Of a stretch of DNA of 58,200 nt, positions 9,303 through 17,323 are shown in pieces. The stretch's first letter is position 1. Every line of letters begins with the position of its first letter. Made by a program: the position numbers and the translations under genes. The notes under the pieces were generated by a model that made no database searches, was not told the DNA's origin, and saw only the letters and a list, made by a program, of their open reading frames with translations. The DNA lies in the NCBI GenBank assembly GCA_021792555.1, contig JAJYUL010000019.1, positions 1 through 58,200 of the forward strand, read 5' to 3'. The stretch comes from Pseudomonadota bacterium (GTDB lineage: Bacteria; Pseudomonadota; Gammaproteobacteria; Steroidobacterales; Steroidobacteraceae).

Positions 9303-10034
9303 TCACAGGTCCCCGAAGCGCTGCTGCAGCAGGGTGAGCGCCACCACGGCGGCCGTCTCGGTGCGCAGCACCCGCGGGCCGAACCGCACCGGCAGAAACC
9401 CGCGGGCGAGCGCAGCGCCCGCCTCCCGCTCGGTGAGACCGCCTTCCGGCCCGATGAGCACGAGCGCCTCGGCGGCGGCCGGCGGCAGCGCCGCGAGCCC
9501 CTCGGCGCCCTGCGGGCTCGGCAGCACCCTCAATCCCCCCTCCGGCAGCGCCGCCAGAAACGCATCGAGCGTGAGCGCGGCGGCGACCTGCGGAAGACGG
9601 CTGCGCCCGCTTTGCTCGCAGGCTGCCACGGCGATGCCGTGCCAGTGACGCTGCTTGTTGCGCGCCTGAGCCGCATCGAGCCGCACGACGCTGCGCTCGG
9701 TCAGCACCGGCACGATCCGCTCGACCCCGAGCTCGACGGCTTTCTGCACGACCCAGTCCATGCGCTCGCCGCGCGAGACGCCCTGCGCCAGGGTCAGCCG
9801 AAGCGGCGATTCGGTCTCGCCCTCGCGCCGCGCCCCGAGCGCAACCACCACTTCACCCTTGCGCACCGCCTCGATACGGGCGCAGTACTCCCCGCCCGCG
9901 CCGTCGAACACGGCCAGCGAGGCGCCGACGCCGAGCCGCAGAACCCGCGCGATGTGGGCGGCCGCATCGCCCCGGACGGTGCACAGGCTCCCTGCAGCGA
10001 GCGGTCCGGGCACATGGACGCGGGTCAGGCGCAC
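9303..10034 (-). CDS. rsmE: 16S rRNA (uracil1498-N3)-methyltransferase
   Basis: SPOUT-class enzyme methylating U1498 of 16S rRNA. The 243-residue protein has an N-terminal PUA-like domain (HIARVLRLGVGASLAVFDGA) and the C-terminal knotted SAM site with LIGPEGGLTEREA and the LRTETA motif. The GTG at 10034 starts RLTRVHVPGPL, the usual family N-terminus, and overlaps the end of bioA by 10 bp, so the two genes are co-transcribed and probably translationally coupled. Confidence 0.95.
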   Translation of the reverse strand: MRLTRVHVPGPLAAGSLCTVRGDAAAHIARVLRLGVGASLAVFDGAGGEYCARIEAVRKGEVVVALGARREGETESPLRLTLAQGVSRGERMDWVVQKAVELGVERIVPVLTERSVVRLDAAQARNKQRHWHGIAVAACEQSGRSRLPQVAAALTLDAFLAALPEGGLRVLPSPQGAEGLAALPPAAAEALVLIGPEGGLTEREAGAALARGFLPVRFGPRVLRTETAAVVALTLLQQRFGDL

Positions 10035-11380
10035 GTGGCGAGCTCGATGCCCTCGCGCGCCACCTCGACCATCAGATCGATCTCCTCCGGTGTCACGACA
10101 TAGGGCGGCATGAAGTAGACGACGTTGCCCACGGGGCGCAGCAGCACGCCACGGGCGAGCGCGTGCCGGTAGAGGGTCAGACCGCGCCGCTGCTGCCACG
10201 GATAGGGCTCGCGGGTGGCCTTGTCGCGCACGAGCTCGGCCGCGACGATCATGCCGCGCTGGCGCACTTCCGCAACGTGGGGATGGTCCTGCAGCGTGCG
10301 GGCCCGCTCGCCGAGATGCGCGCTGAGCGCGCGATTGCGGCCGAGGACATCCTCGCTGCGGAAGATCTCGAGGCAGGCGAGTGCCGCGCTGCAGGCGAGC
10401 GGATTGCCGGTAAAGCTGTGCGAGTGCAGGAACGCGTTGAGCTTGACGTACTCGTCATAGAACGCCGCATAGACCGGCTCGCTCGTGAGCACCGCCGAAA
10501 GCGGCAGGTACCCGGCGGTCAGTCCCTTCGAGAGGCACATCAGGTCCGGGCGGATCCCCGCCTGCTCACAGGCGAACATCGTGCCCGTGCGCCCGAAGCC
10601 GACGGCGATCTCATCGGCGATGAGGTGCACCTCGTGCCGGTCGCAGGCCTCGCGCAGCAGCGTCAGGTACACCGGGTCGTACATGCGCATCCCGCCCGCG
10701 CACTGCACCAGCGGCTCGAGGATGACCGCGGCCGTCTCGTGCGCGTGCCGCGCGAGCGCCGCCTCCATGAGCGCGAATTTGCGCCGCGTGTGCTCCGCCC
10801 AGCTCTCCCCCGGCTCGCGCTCGTAGCAATCCGGCGACGGCACGGTGATCACGTCCATCAGCAGGGGCTTGTAAATGTCCTTGTACAGATCGACGTTGCC
10901 CACGGCGAGCGCCCCTAGGGTCTCGCCGTGATAGCTGTTCGAGAGCGTGATGAAGCGGCGCTTGGCGCCGCGGCCGACGTTGCGCCAGTAGTGAAAGCTC
11001 ATCTTCACCGCCACTTCGACCGCCGAGGAGCCGTTGTCGGCGTAGAAGCAGCGCGTCAGGCCAGCGGGCGCCACCGCGGTCAGCGCCTCGGACAGCCGGA
11101 TCACCGGCTCGTGCGTGAACCCGGCGAGGATCACCTGCTCGAGCCGCTCGAGCTGCGCGCGCACCGCGGCATTGATGCGCGGATGGGCGTGGCCGAACAG
11201 ATTCACCCACCAGGAGCTGATGGCGTCCAGGTAGCGCTTGCCCTCGAAGTCCTCGAGCCAGGCGCCCTCGCCGCGGCGGATGGGGATGAGCGGCACGTGC
11301 TCGTGATCCTTCATCTGCGTGCACGGGTGCCAGACGTGCGCCAGGTCGCGCTCGACGTAAGCGGCGTTGTCGGTTCTCAT
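10025..11380 (-). CDS. bioA: Adenosylmethionine-8-amino-7-oxononanoate aminotransferase
   Basis: PLP enzyme that transfers an amino group from SAM to KAPA to make DAPA in biotin synthesis. The 451 residues show WHPCTQMKDHE near the N-terminus, the PLP aspartate in ADEIAVGFGRTG (D256) and the Schiff-base lysine K285 in CLSKGLTAGYLPLS. The ATG at 11380 gives the correct N-terminus; CACAAT lies 6 nt upstream with no Shine-Dalgarno. Other bio genes are not in the window. rsmE follows with overlap. Confidence 0.96.
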   Translation of the reverse strand: MRTDNAAYVERDLAHVWHPCTQMKDHEHVPLIPIRRGEGAWLEDFEGKRYLDAISSWWVNLFGHAHPRINAAVRAQLERLEQVILAGFTHEPVIRLSEALTAVAPAGLTRCFYADNGSSAVEVAVKMSFHYWRNVGRGAKRRFITLSNSYHGETLGALAVGNVDLYKDIYKPLLMDVITVPSPDCYEREPGESWAEHTRRKFALMEAALARHAHETAAVILEPLVQCAGGMRMYDPVYLTLLREACDRHEVHLIADEIAVGFGRTGTMFACEQAGIRPDLMCLSKGLTAGYLPLSAVLTSEPVYAAFYDEYVKLNAFLHSHSFTGNPLACSAALACLEIFRSEDVLGRNRALSAHLGERARTLQDHPHVAEVRQRGMIVAAELVRDKATREPYPWQQRRGLTLYRHALARGVLLRPVGNVVYFMPPYVVTPEEIDLMVEVAREGIELATCA

Positions 11381-11490
11381 GGCGCGATTGTGGCATGATC
11401 GGCTCAGAAGGCGGGACGCGCTCCCGCCGCGGCGGGCCTGCGCGCCCGCGCCCGACACGCGTGACCCATCCGATCCAGCCACTGCAGATG

Positions 11491-12096
11491 GATGCCGCCA
11501 CCGGCCTGCTGGCCGGCGTGCGCCAGGTGCTCTCGCCGCACTGGGATGCGCGCCCGCCGGGCGCGCAGCCGGAGCTCATCGTGATCCACGGCATCAGCCT
11601 GCCGCCGGGGCAGTTCGGCGGTCCGTGGATCGACCGGCTGTTCACGGGCAACGTGCCGGCCGATGCGCCCGCCAGTCTGCGCGAGGTCGCGGGGCTGCGG
11701 GTCTCGGCGCACGCGCTGGTGCGGCGCGACGGCACGGTGACGCAATACGTCGGCTTCGGGCAGCGTGCCTGGCACGCCGGGCGCTCGCAGTACCGCGGCC
11801 GCACGGCCTGCAACGACTTCTCCATCGGCATCGAGCTCGAGGGCACGGACACCACCCCGTACACCGAGGCGCAATACGAGAGTCTCGCGGCGCTCGTGGC
11901 GCTGCTGCTCGCCACCTACCCCACGCTCTCGAGCGAGCACATCGCCGGCCACAGCGACGTCGCCCCCGGGCGCAAGAGCGATCCGGGGCCCGCTTTCGAC
12001 TGGCCGCACTGGCGCGCGCTGCTGAGCGGCCGTCTGGAAGGGGCGCGGCAGATGGCGTTGCGCCGAAGCAACGGTGACGCGGAATCGCTTGACTGA
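11491..12096 (+). CDS. ampD: 1,6-anhydro-N-acetylmuramyl-L-alanine amidase AmpD
   Basis: Cytoplasmic zinc amidase of muropeptide recycling; its loss derepresses AmpC beta-lactamase in species that have ampR. Motifs IVIHGISLPPGQFGGPWID, RAWHAG, CNDFSIGIELEGTD and HSDVAPGRKSDPGPAFDW include the metal ligands and match AmpD rather than AmiD. The ATG at 11491 aligns with the E. coli start (201 residues); an in-frame GTG at 11461 is an alternative, and neither has a strong ribosome site. The stop codon overlaps the -35 box of a promoter for a downstream RNA. Confidence 0.93.
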   Translation, partial: DAATGLLAGVRQVLSPHWDARPPGAQPELIVIHGISLPPGQFGGPWIDRLFTGNVPADAPASLREVAGLRVSAHALVRRDGTVTQYVGFGQRAWHAGRSQYRGRTACNDFSIGIELEGTDTTPYTEAQYESLAALVALLLATYPTLSSEHIAGHSDVAPGRKSDPGPAFDWPHWRALLSGRLEGARQMALRRSNGDAESLD

Positions 12097-12116
12097 GCCC
12101 CTGAGGGCGATACCAT
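12089..12116 (+). promoter_or_regulatory. Sigma-70-like promoter at the ampD 3' end
   Basis: TTGACT (12089-12094), 16-bp spacer, TACCAT (12111-12116). The -35 box covers the last two codons and stop of ampD. It points at a ~140-nt unit that ends in a strong intrinsic terminator, so it likely drives the RNA described next. Confidence 0.5.
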
Positions 12117-12122
12117 CCGAGC

Positions 12123-12265
12123 AACATCGCCGCACCGAAAACAGCAATCGGCGAGGTAGGGCGGAGCCCCGGAACAATAAGAGAGGATTGCGCCAGCTGA
12201 TCAGCCCGGCACAGGTCGAGGGGGGAGACAGGGCCGCGTGAGTCATCACGCGGCCTTGTTTTTTT
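12123..12265 (+). ncRNA. Candidate small RNA downstream of ampD
   Basis: A promoter-to-terminator unit of about 143 nt without a credible ORF. It contains four GGA motifs (near 12162, 12171, 12185, 12227), one of them in a GGGC-GGA-GCCC mini-hairpin as seen in CsrA/RsmA-binding RNAs, and an A-rich AACAATAA (12173-12180) of the type bound by Hfq. A TTG-initiated 17-codon frame at 12188-12241 ends inside the terminator stem and has an ill-spaced ribosome site, so it is unlikely to be coding. I cannot match it to a named RNA family; it could also be the remnant 5' leader of a lost gene. Confidence 0.45.
12232..12265 (+). terminator. Strong rho-independent terminator
   Basis: A perfect 10-bp stem, GGCCGCGTGA (12232-12241) and TCACGCGGCC (12246-12255), with a GTCA loop, followed directly by TTGTTTTTTT. 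It ends the candidate sRNA and any ampD read-through. Confidence 0.9.
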
Positions 12266-12486
12266 CAGGGCGGCGCACGGTCAGCGGAAATCTGCCGCTG
12301 CGCCGGAACTCTGCGCACTGCGCGGGTCAAACACCTTGGGCACGTCCCGCGGCGCACCGTCTCTCGGTTGGGGGACGCGCTCGCACCCTCCATGGGCGCA
12401 AGATGATCGAACGGCCGCCGGCGCAGTCCATACGACATCGCACGACGGCTCGATGAGCGGACGTTGTGCGAGCCTGAGGGAGGGCG
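12266..12486. other. Intergenic region, nothing recognised
   Basis: About 220 bp between the terminator and the CBS-domain gene. No supported ORF or clear promoter is visible; a GGGAGGG ribosome site lies at its right end just before the CBS gene. Confidence 0.5.
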
Positions 12487-13068
12487 ATGATGTTTGACAG
12501 AGAATCCGACAGCGAGGAGCACGCCGTCATCACTCGGCCCGGCGATTCGCTGGCCGCCGAGCCGGCCTTCGCAGCGAGGGAGATGCCGCGGCGGCCGGGG
12601 CCGCCGACCGCCCGGCGCGTCGCGCCGACGGACCCGGCGATGAGCGTGATGACGGACTTCACCGCCCAGCCCCCGGTGCTCGTCGCCCCCGAGCGACTGA
12701 TCGATGAGGCGCTGCGCGACATGATGGTGGCGGGCGTGCGCGCGCTGTTGGTCTCGCGCGGGGAAAAGGTGATCGGCCTGATTACCTCGTACGACATTCA
12801 GGGCGAGCGGCCCCTGCAGTTCCTGAACAACTCCAATTTCACGCGTCACGACGAAATTCAGGTCGGCCACATCATGACGCCCTGGGAGCGCGTGCCCACG
12901 CTCGAGTGGCAGACGGTACGCGCGGCGCGCGTTCAGGACATCGCCGAGCGGTTCAGAGCCGAACGCACGACGACGCACATCGTCGTGCTCGAGCGCGCCG
13001 AGCCGGGCGGCACCGTGGTGCGCGGTCTGTTCTCCCGGACGCAGCTCGAGCGTCAGCTCGCAAGCTAG
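12487..13068 (+). CDS. Tandem CBS-domain protein
   Basis: A 193-residue soluble protein. After a proline/arginine-rich N-terminus (1-50) it has two CBS motifs, about 52-115 (VMTDFTAQPPVLVAPERLID, then ALLVSRGEKVIGLITSYDI) and about 128-192 (IMTPWERVPTLEWQTVRAAR and VVRGLFSRTQLERQL). CBS pairs bind adenine nucleotides and regulate partners, but there is no attached catalytic domain and no partner nearby, so the target is unknown. A strong AGGGAGGG ribosome site precedes ATG 12487 (a second ATG follows at 12490). Confidence 0.85.
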   Translation: MMFDRESDSEEHAVITRPGDSLAAEPAFAAREMPRRPGPPTARRVAPTDPAMSVMTDFTAQPPVLVAPERLIDEALRDMMVAGVRALLVSRGEKVIGLITSYDIQGERPLQFLNNSNFTRHDEIQVGHIMTPWERVPTLEWQTVRAARVQDIAERFRAERTTTHIVVLERAEPGGTVVRGLFSRTQLERQLAS

Positions 13069-13097
13069 CGCGCCGCAGGGCGGGATCGCCCCGCGCA

Positions 13098-13134
13098 CAA
13101 AAAGCCGGGCCGCGTGCAGCGCACCGCGACCCGG
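13098..13134 (-). terminator. Rho-independent terminator of the GIN-domain gene
   Basis: On the minus strand the arms CCGGGTCGCG and CGCGGCCCGG form a long stem, followed by TTTTTGTG. It lies 35 bp beyond the GIN-domain stop and between two convergent genes. Confidence 0.75.
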
Positions 13135-13169
13135 ACGACCCAACTGTGCAGGCAGATCGAGGCGACGGC

Positions 13170-13859
13170 TCAGGCCGAAGGCACGCGGGTCACTTCGCCG
13201 GCACCGTCGATCTCGGACGACACGTGCGGCGGATTGGAGTGCAGCCGCACGTCTCCGGCTCCGTTGATGTCGACCGACACGCTGTCGGTCGGGGCGATGG
13301 CGACCCTGCCGGTGCCATTGATCACCACGCGGGCGTGCTGCTCGGTCATCCCGGCGAGGTGAATGCTGGCGGCGCCGTCGATGCGCACCTCAAGATCCCT
13401 CACCGACCCGCTGCCGTGCACCGAGCCGCTGCCGTCGATCTTCACGGCGAGCCGGTTCTGATGCAGCTGCTCGAGCCGGATCCGGGCGGCACCCTCGACT
13501 TTGACGGCGCGCAGCGCCGGGCCGGTGAGCGCTACGTGCACCTTGCCCCGGATGGCCGTGCCATAGCCGATGCACAGCGGAATGAGCGAGAAGCAGCCGT
13601 GCGATTCGGCCGTGATGCGCCCGTTGTCCACGATGAGATGGCGCAGCGTGCTCGCCGGGGCGGTGATGGTCATCCGCCAGGTGGGGCCCGGATGGAAAGC
13701 GACATCGGCCGGAACGGCGAGGGTCAGCCGGCCCGAAGTCCACGGATAGGTGCGCGAGAGCTCCGCGGCGCCCGCGTGCGCCACCGCCGGCTGCACCACG
13801 GCGAGCGCGCCGAGGCCGACGCAAAGACCGGTCACGGCGAATCGGATCATGCGGTTCAT
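13170..13859 (-). CDS. Exported GIN-domain (DUF2807-type) protein
   Basis: A 229-residue protein with a signal peptide (MNRMIRFAVTGLCVGLGALA, cleavage probably after AVAHA near residue 28) and repeated beta-helix-like strands rich in D-G-A/G-S (VKIDGSGSVHGSGSVRDLEV, VRIDGAASIHLAGM, VDINGAGDVRLHS), the pattern of the head GIN domain. Such proteins are found in the periplasm or at the surface; their function is poorly known. The ATG at 13859 has GGAG 7 nt upstream. Monocistronic with its own terminator. Only two cysteines (CFSLIPLC) are visible outside the signal peptide, close enough to form a loop. Confidence 0.8.
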   Translation of the reverse strand: MNRMIRFAVTGLCVGLGALAVVQPAVAHAGAAELSRTYPWTSGRLTLAVPADVAFHPGPTWRMTITAPASTLRHLIVDNGRITAESHGCFSLIPLCIGYGTAIRGKVHVALTGPALRAVKVEGAARIRLEQLHQNRLAVKIDGSGSVHGSGSVRDLEVRIDGAASIHLAGMTEQHARVVINGTGRVAIAPTDSVSVDINGAGDVRLHSNPPHVSSEIDGAGEVTRVPSA

Positions 13860-13939
13860 GAGCGTCTCCGTTGCAGGATGAGCCCAGAACACACCAGCCG
13901 GCGGAAAGTTGCACGGCGCCTGCGGCGCGCCCGCGGCGC

Positions 13940-14497
13940 TCAGCGGCCCCCGCGCTCGTGCCGCCAGAGCACCTCGCTGCCGCGCTCGTGGCGGGCAAGG
14001 ACGCGCGCGAGGACGAACAGCAGGTCGGACAGCCGGTTCAGGTACTGCAGCGCGTACGGATTGACCGGCTCGCAGGCCGCGAGCGTCCAGACCCGCCGCT
14101 CGGCGCGCCGCGCGACCGTGCGGGCCAGGTGACAGGCCGCCGCCGCCGCTCCGCCACCGGGCAGAATGAACTCCTTCAGCGGCGGCAGGCTCTCGTTGAA
14201 CGCATCGAGCGTGCGCTCGAGCCCGGCGATCTGATCCGCCGCGAGCACCGTGTGCCCCGGGATGCACAGCTCACCGCCGAGATCGAACAGCTGATGCTGC
14301 ACTTCGGTGAGGCACTCGAGGATGTCCGCGGGCAGCGCCGGCACCGCCAGCAGCACCCCGAGCGCACTGTTGAGCTCATCGACGGTGCCGAACGCCTCGA
14401 CCCGCGCGCTGTCCTTGCGCACCCGCGTGCCGTCGCCGAGCCCGGTGGTGCCGTCATCGCCGGTGCGCGTGTAAATCTTGCTCAGTCGATTGCCCAT
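13940..14497 (-). CDS. Corrinoid adenosyltransferase, PduO type
   Basis: ATP:cob(I)alamin adenosyltransferase forming adenosylcobalamin. The 185 residues carry the N-terminal ATP-binding signature TRTGDDGTTGLGDG (10-23), VEAFGTVDELNSALG, and the helical bundle motif ARTVARRAERRVW followed by NRLSDLLFVLAR. Standard PduO length. The start ATG 14497 follows AGAGG by 7 nt. No cobalamin riboswitch or other B12 gene is present here, so it probably serves corrinoid salvage (inference). Divergent from the 14590 gene. Confidence 0.93.
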   Translation of the reverse strand: MGNRLSKIYTRTGDDGTTGLGDGTRVRKDSARVEAFGTVDELNSALGVLLAVPALPADILECLTEVQHQLFDLGGELCIPGHTVLAADQIAGLERTLDAFNESLPPLKEFILPGGGAAAAACHLARTVARRAERRVWTLAACEPVNPYALQYLNRLSDLLFVLARVLARHERGSEVLWRHERGGR

Positions 14498-14589
14498 GGA
14501 GCACCTCTGAGGGCATTCTGCCAGAGCGCGCGATTGACAGCCGCGCGGACGAACGGCAATTTGGGCGCCCCCTCATCGCAGCGACCCGC

Positions 14590-15351
14590 ATGCCCTCCCC
14601 CGAACTGCAAGCCGCCCTCGAGGCCGCCCGCGCCGCCGCCGGGGTCATCCGCGGCTACTACCAGCGCAACCTGCAGATCCGCACCAAGGCGGACCAGAGT
14701 CCGGTGACCGAGGCGGACGTGCGCGCCGAGGAGACCATCCGCGCCATTCTCACCGAGCGCTTTCCGGGCTACGGGTTCTACGGCGAGGAGACCGGCCGGC
14801 ACGATGCCGGAGCCGAGAACGTGTGGCTGGTCGATCCGATCGACGGCACGAAGTCCTTCGTGCGCGAGTGCCCGTTCTTCTCGACGCAGATCGCCCTGCT
14901 GCGCGGCGGACGGCTGGTGCTCGGGGTCTCGAGCGCTCCGGTCTACGGCGAGCTCGCCTGGGCGGAGGAAGGCCGCGGGGCGTACCTGAACGAGCGGCCC
15001 ATCCGGGTGAGCGCCACGAGCGAGCTTGGCGCGAGCATCGTCTCGACGGGCAATCTCAAGACGCTCGCCCGCTCGGGGCAGTGGCAGAAGCTCGGCGCTC
15101 TGATCGGGCGGATCAGCCGCATCCGCGGCTACGGGGACTTCGTGCACTACCACCTGCTCGCGCGCGGCTCGCTCGATGTGGTGATCGAATCCGACGTCAA
15201 CATCCTCGACATCGCCGCGCTCGCGGTCATCGTGCGCGAGGCCGGGGGCCGATTCACCGATCTGGCCGGCGGCGAGCTCACCGTGGATACGACCTCGGTG
15301 CTCGCGAGCAACGGTGCGCTGCACGCGCCCGTGCTGGCCGCGCTCGCCTGA
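14590..15351 (+). CDS. Inositol monophosphatase-family phosphatase (HisN-like)
   Basis: Mg-dependent phosphomonoesterase of 253 residues. Metal-site motifs are GEE (65-67) and DPIDGTKSF (82-90), with the C-terminal ESDVNILDIAALAVIVREAG providing the last aspartate. The N-terminal TKADQSPVTEADVRAEETI and the DPIDGTKSF variant are close to histidinol-phosphatase HisN, but inositol-1-phosphatase and CysQ-type activities share this fold, so the substrate is not fixed. A weak promoter (TTGACA 14534, CAATTT 14557, 17-bp spacer) precedes it. Confidence 0.85.
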   Translation: MPSPELQAALEAARAAAGVIRGYYQRNLQIRTKADQSPVTEADVRAEETIRAILTERFPGYGFYGEETGRHDAGAENVWLVDPIDGTKSFVRECPFFSTQIALLRGGRLVLGVSSAPVYGELAWAEEGRGAYLNERPIRVSATSELGASIVSTGNLKTLARSGQWQKLGALIGRISRIRGYGDFVHYHLLARGSLDVVIESDVNILDIAALAVIVREAGGRFTDLAGGELTVDTTSVLASNGALHAPVLAALA

Positions 15352-15363
15352 GGGCCCCGCCGG

Positions 15364-16710
15364 TCATTCGCCGGAGAACAGCCGCGCGGCATCCGCGCCG
15401 CTGAGCGGCTCCTGCTCCTGCCGGTACGGCTTGCCCTCGTACATGGCGTTGTCGGCAACCGCATAGAGCCGATCCGCATCCTCGCCCTCGGCCGGATACA
15501 TCGAGAAGCCGACGCTGGCGCGGATCGCCAGCTGCCGGCCCCGGGCGACCATCCCGCCGGCGAGCGCTCCTCTGAGGCTCTGCGCGATGCGCTCGGCCGC
15601 AGCGCGATCGGGAACGTCGCTCAGCACAACCGCGAATTCATCGCCGCCCAGGCGGGCGAGCACATCCTTCGGGCCGAGCTGCGCGCGGAACTGCCGCGCT
15701 GCCCATTGCAGCACTTCATCGCCGACGGCATGGCCGAGCGTGTCGTTGATTTCCTTGAAACCGTCGAGGTCGATGACCACCAGCGCCAGCTGCGTGCCCG
15801 CGGCCTTGGTGCGCCGCATGCTCTCGTGCAGCTGGCGCACGAGCAGGCGCCGATTGGCGAGCCCGGTGAGCGCATCATGCAGCGAGGCGTACTCCGCCTT
15901 CGAGAGCTGCTCCTCGAGCAGCGTGAATGTCATGCCGGTGGCGACCAGGAACTTCGGCAGGTTCCAGACTTCGGCCGCGACGTGCACGTGAGGCCACAGC
16001 ACCGACATCAGCTGGCTCACAGGAAAAACGAATGCCCAGGCGATGAAGCTGATCGTCGTGAAGCGCACGCTGGCCGAAGGCTGCGGGGCGGTCATCCGGT
16101 ACAGCGCCGCGACGGCGAGGTAGTGCCAGGCCAGCATCCAGTTGAGCGTCTGTTGCGGGTGGTGCAAACCCAGCAGCGCACCCTGCACCGCGTAGACGGT
16201 CACGACGAGCGAGGTGCGCCAGCGCAGCGTCGGCCGTCCGGTCGGGCCGTGCCAGGCGCGCATCATCCACAGTGTGGAGGCGGCTCCGGCGACGGTCAGC
16301 AGCGCATACAGCCAGCCGGCCTGCACGTCGTAGAAGACGCAGGTCAGCAGGATGACGTCGGGCACGGCGCTGAACACCACCATCGAGAGGTTGCGCCAGC
16401 GGATCTCGAGCTGATCGCTGCTCGCCCACATGAAGGCATTGGCGGTGAGCACCAGCATCGAGACCGCCACGGAATACGCCCCGTCGGCGCTTCCCCGGCT
16501 GTTGTCGGCCACGAACAGCGCCAAGATGTGAATCAGCAGCAGCCCCCAGCCGACCAGCCAGAAATTCAGGCGGCTTTGCCGGGTGCGCCGCAGCAGCGTC
16601 CAGAAGACGGCAACCAGGCCACTGATGGCGACGAAGTCTGGTAGGACCGAGAAATTCACGCGAATGCCGGGAACCCGCCTCGCTATGAGGGTGTGATCGA
16701 GGCACTGCAT
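15364..16710 (-). CDS. Membrane diguanylate cyclase (GGDEF)
   Basis: A 448-residue protein with about eight hydrophobic helices in the first 265 residues and a C-terminal GGDEF domain. The catalytic GGDEF is intact at 355-359, preceded by DLDGFKEINDTLGH, so synthesis of c-di-GMP is expected. The inhibitory I-site RxxD is degenerate: the residues five before GGDEF read GPKD, lacking the arginine. The start at ATG 16710 has only a weak ribosome site; a GTG 17 codons downstream (VNFSVLPDF) is possible. It lies just downstream of the pil-chp operon, suggesting but not proving a link with pilus control. Confidence 0.88.
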   Translation of the reverse strand: MQCLDHTLIARRVPGIRVNFSVLPDFVAISGLVAVFWTLLRRTRQSRLNFWLVGWGLLLIHILALFVADNSRGSADGAYSVAVSMLVLTANAFMWASSDQLEIRWRNLSMVVFSAVPDVILLTCVFYDVQAGWLYALLTVAGAASTLWMMRAWHGPTGRPTLRWRTSLVVTVYAVQGALLGLHHPQQTLNWMLAWHYLAVAALYRMTAPQPSASVRFTTISFIAWAFVFPVSQLMSVLWPHVHVAAEVWNLPKFLVATGMTFTLLEEQLSKAEYASLHDALTGLANRRLLVRQLHESMRRTKAAGTQLALVVIDLDGFKEINDTLGHAVGDEVLQWAARQFRAQLGPKDVLARLGGDEFAVVLSDVPDRAAAERIAQSLRGALAGGMVARGRQLAIRASVGFSMYPAEGEDADRLYAVADNAMYEGKPYRQEQEPLSGADAARLFSGE

Positions 16711-16848
16711 CCCTGCCGATGGTCACGGAGGCCCCGCGCGGGGCGACATCGGAGTGCCTCTTGATGTCTCAGGAATCGGCCGGCGGAGCGGAACCTTGAG
16801 TGCTTTTTCGCCATCGGCCGCGCTCCAGTTGACGCTCGCGCGCTCCGC

Positions 16849-17313
16849 TTACGCCGCGACGCGCGTCTCCTCCGCGATCATCTCTTCGAGCCGCTCCAGG
16901 TCCGGCACCAGCGGACTCTCGTTGGCCATGCGCAGCTGGCAGAGCACGGGCGAGCGCTCCGGAAAGCTCGCCGTGCCCGGGCGGATGACATCCGAGCTCA
17001 GCCGCACCAGCTGCGGGAAGCCCTGCGAGATGAGCGCGAAGTGCGTCAGGCGCGTGCCCAGACCCACGAACACCACCATGCGGGCGCGGCCGGAGGGCGG
17101 CGGAATGCTCTTGCCGCAGGCGCCCTCGAACGACACCAGCGGCACCGCCCGGCCGTTCCACGGCACCGTGCCGACGTACCACGGCGGTGCCCCCGTCATC
17201 TCCGAAGGCACCGGCAGCCCGGCCACTTCCGCCACACAGGCGCGCGGCACGATCAGCCGCCCCTCGGCGAGCGGAATCAGCAGACTGTAGATCTCCTGGA
17301 CCCTCTCGGCCAT
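16849..17313 (-). CDS. CheW-like adaptor of the Pil-Chp system (ChpC-like)
   Basis: A 154-residue CheW-fold protein (YSLLIPLAEGRLIVPRACVA, WYVGTVPWNGRAVPLVSFEG). CheW proteins couple receptors to the kinase. The ATG at 17313 begins MAERVQEIYSLL; the longer frame overlaps chpA in antisense and is ignored. It is 10 bp downstream of the chpA stop, hence the last gene of the operon and equivalent in position to chpC of Pseudomonas. Its sequence is divergent from the PilI-type gene at 24137. Confidence 0.85.
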   Translation of the reverse strand: MAERVQEIYSLLIPLAEGRLIVPRACVAEVAGLPVPSEMTGAPPWYVGTVPWNGRAVPLVSFEGACGKSIPPPSGRARMVVFVGLGTRLTHFALISQGFPQLVRLSSDVIRPGTASFPERSPVLCQLRMANESPLVPDLERLEEMIAEETRVAA

Positions 17314-17323
17314 GGCGCCTCCG

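Noticed and set aside
12188-12241. TTG-initiated 17-codon frame in the ampD-downstream RNA
   Set aside because: The purine-rich site is only one base from the TTG and the stop lies inside the terminator stem.
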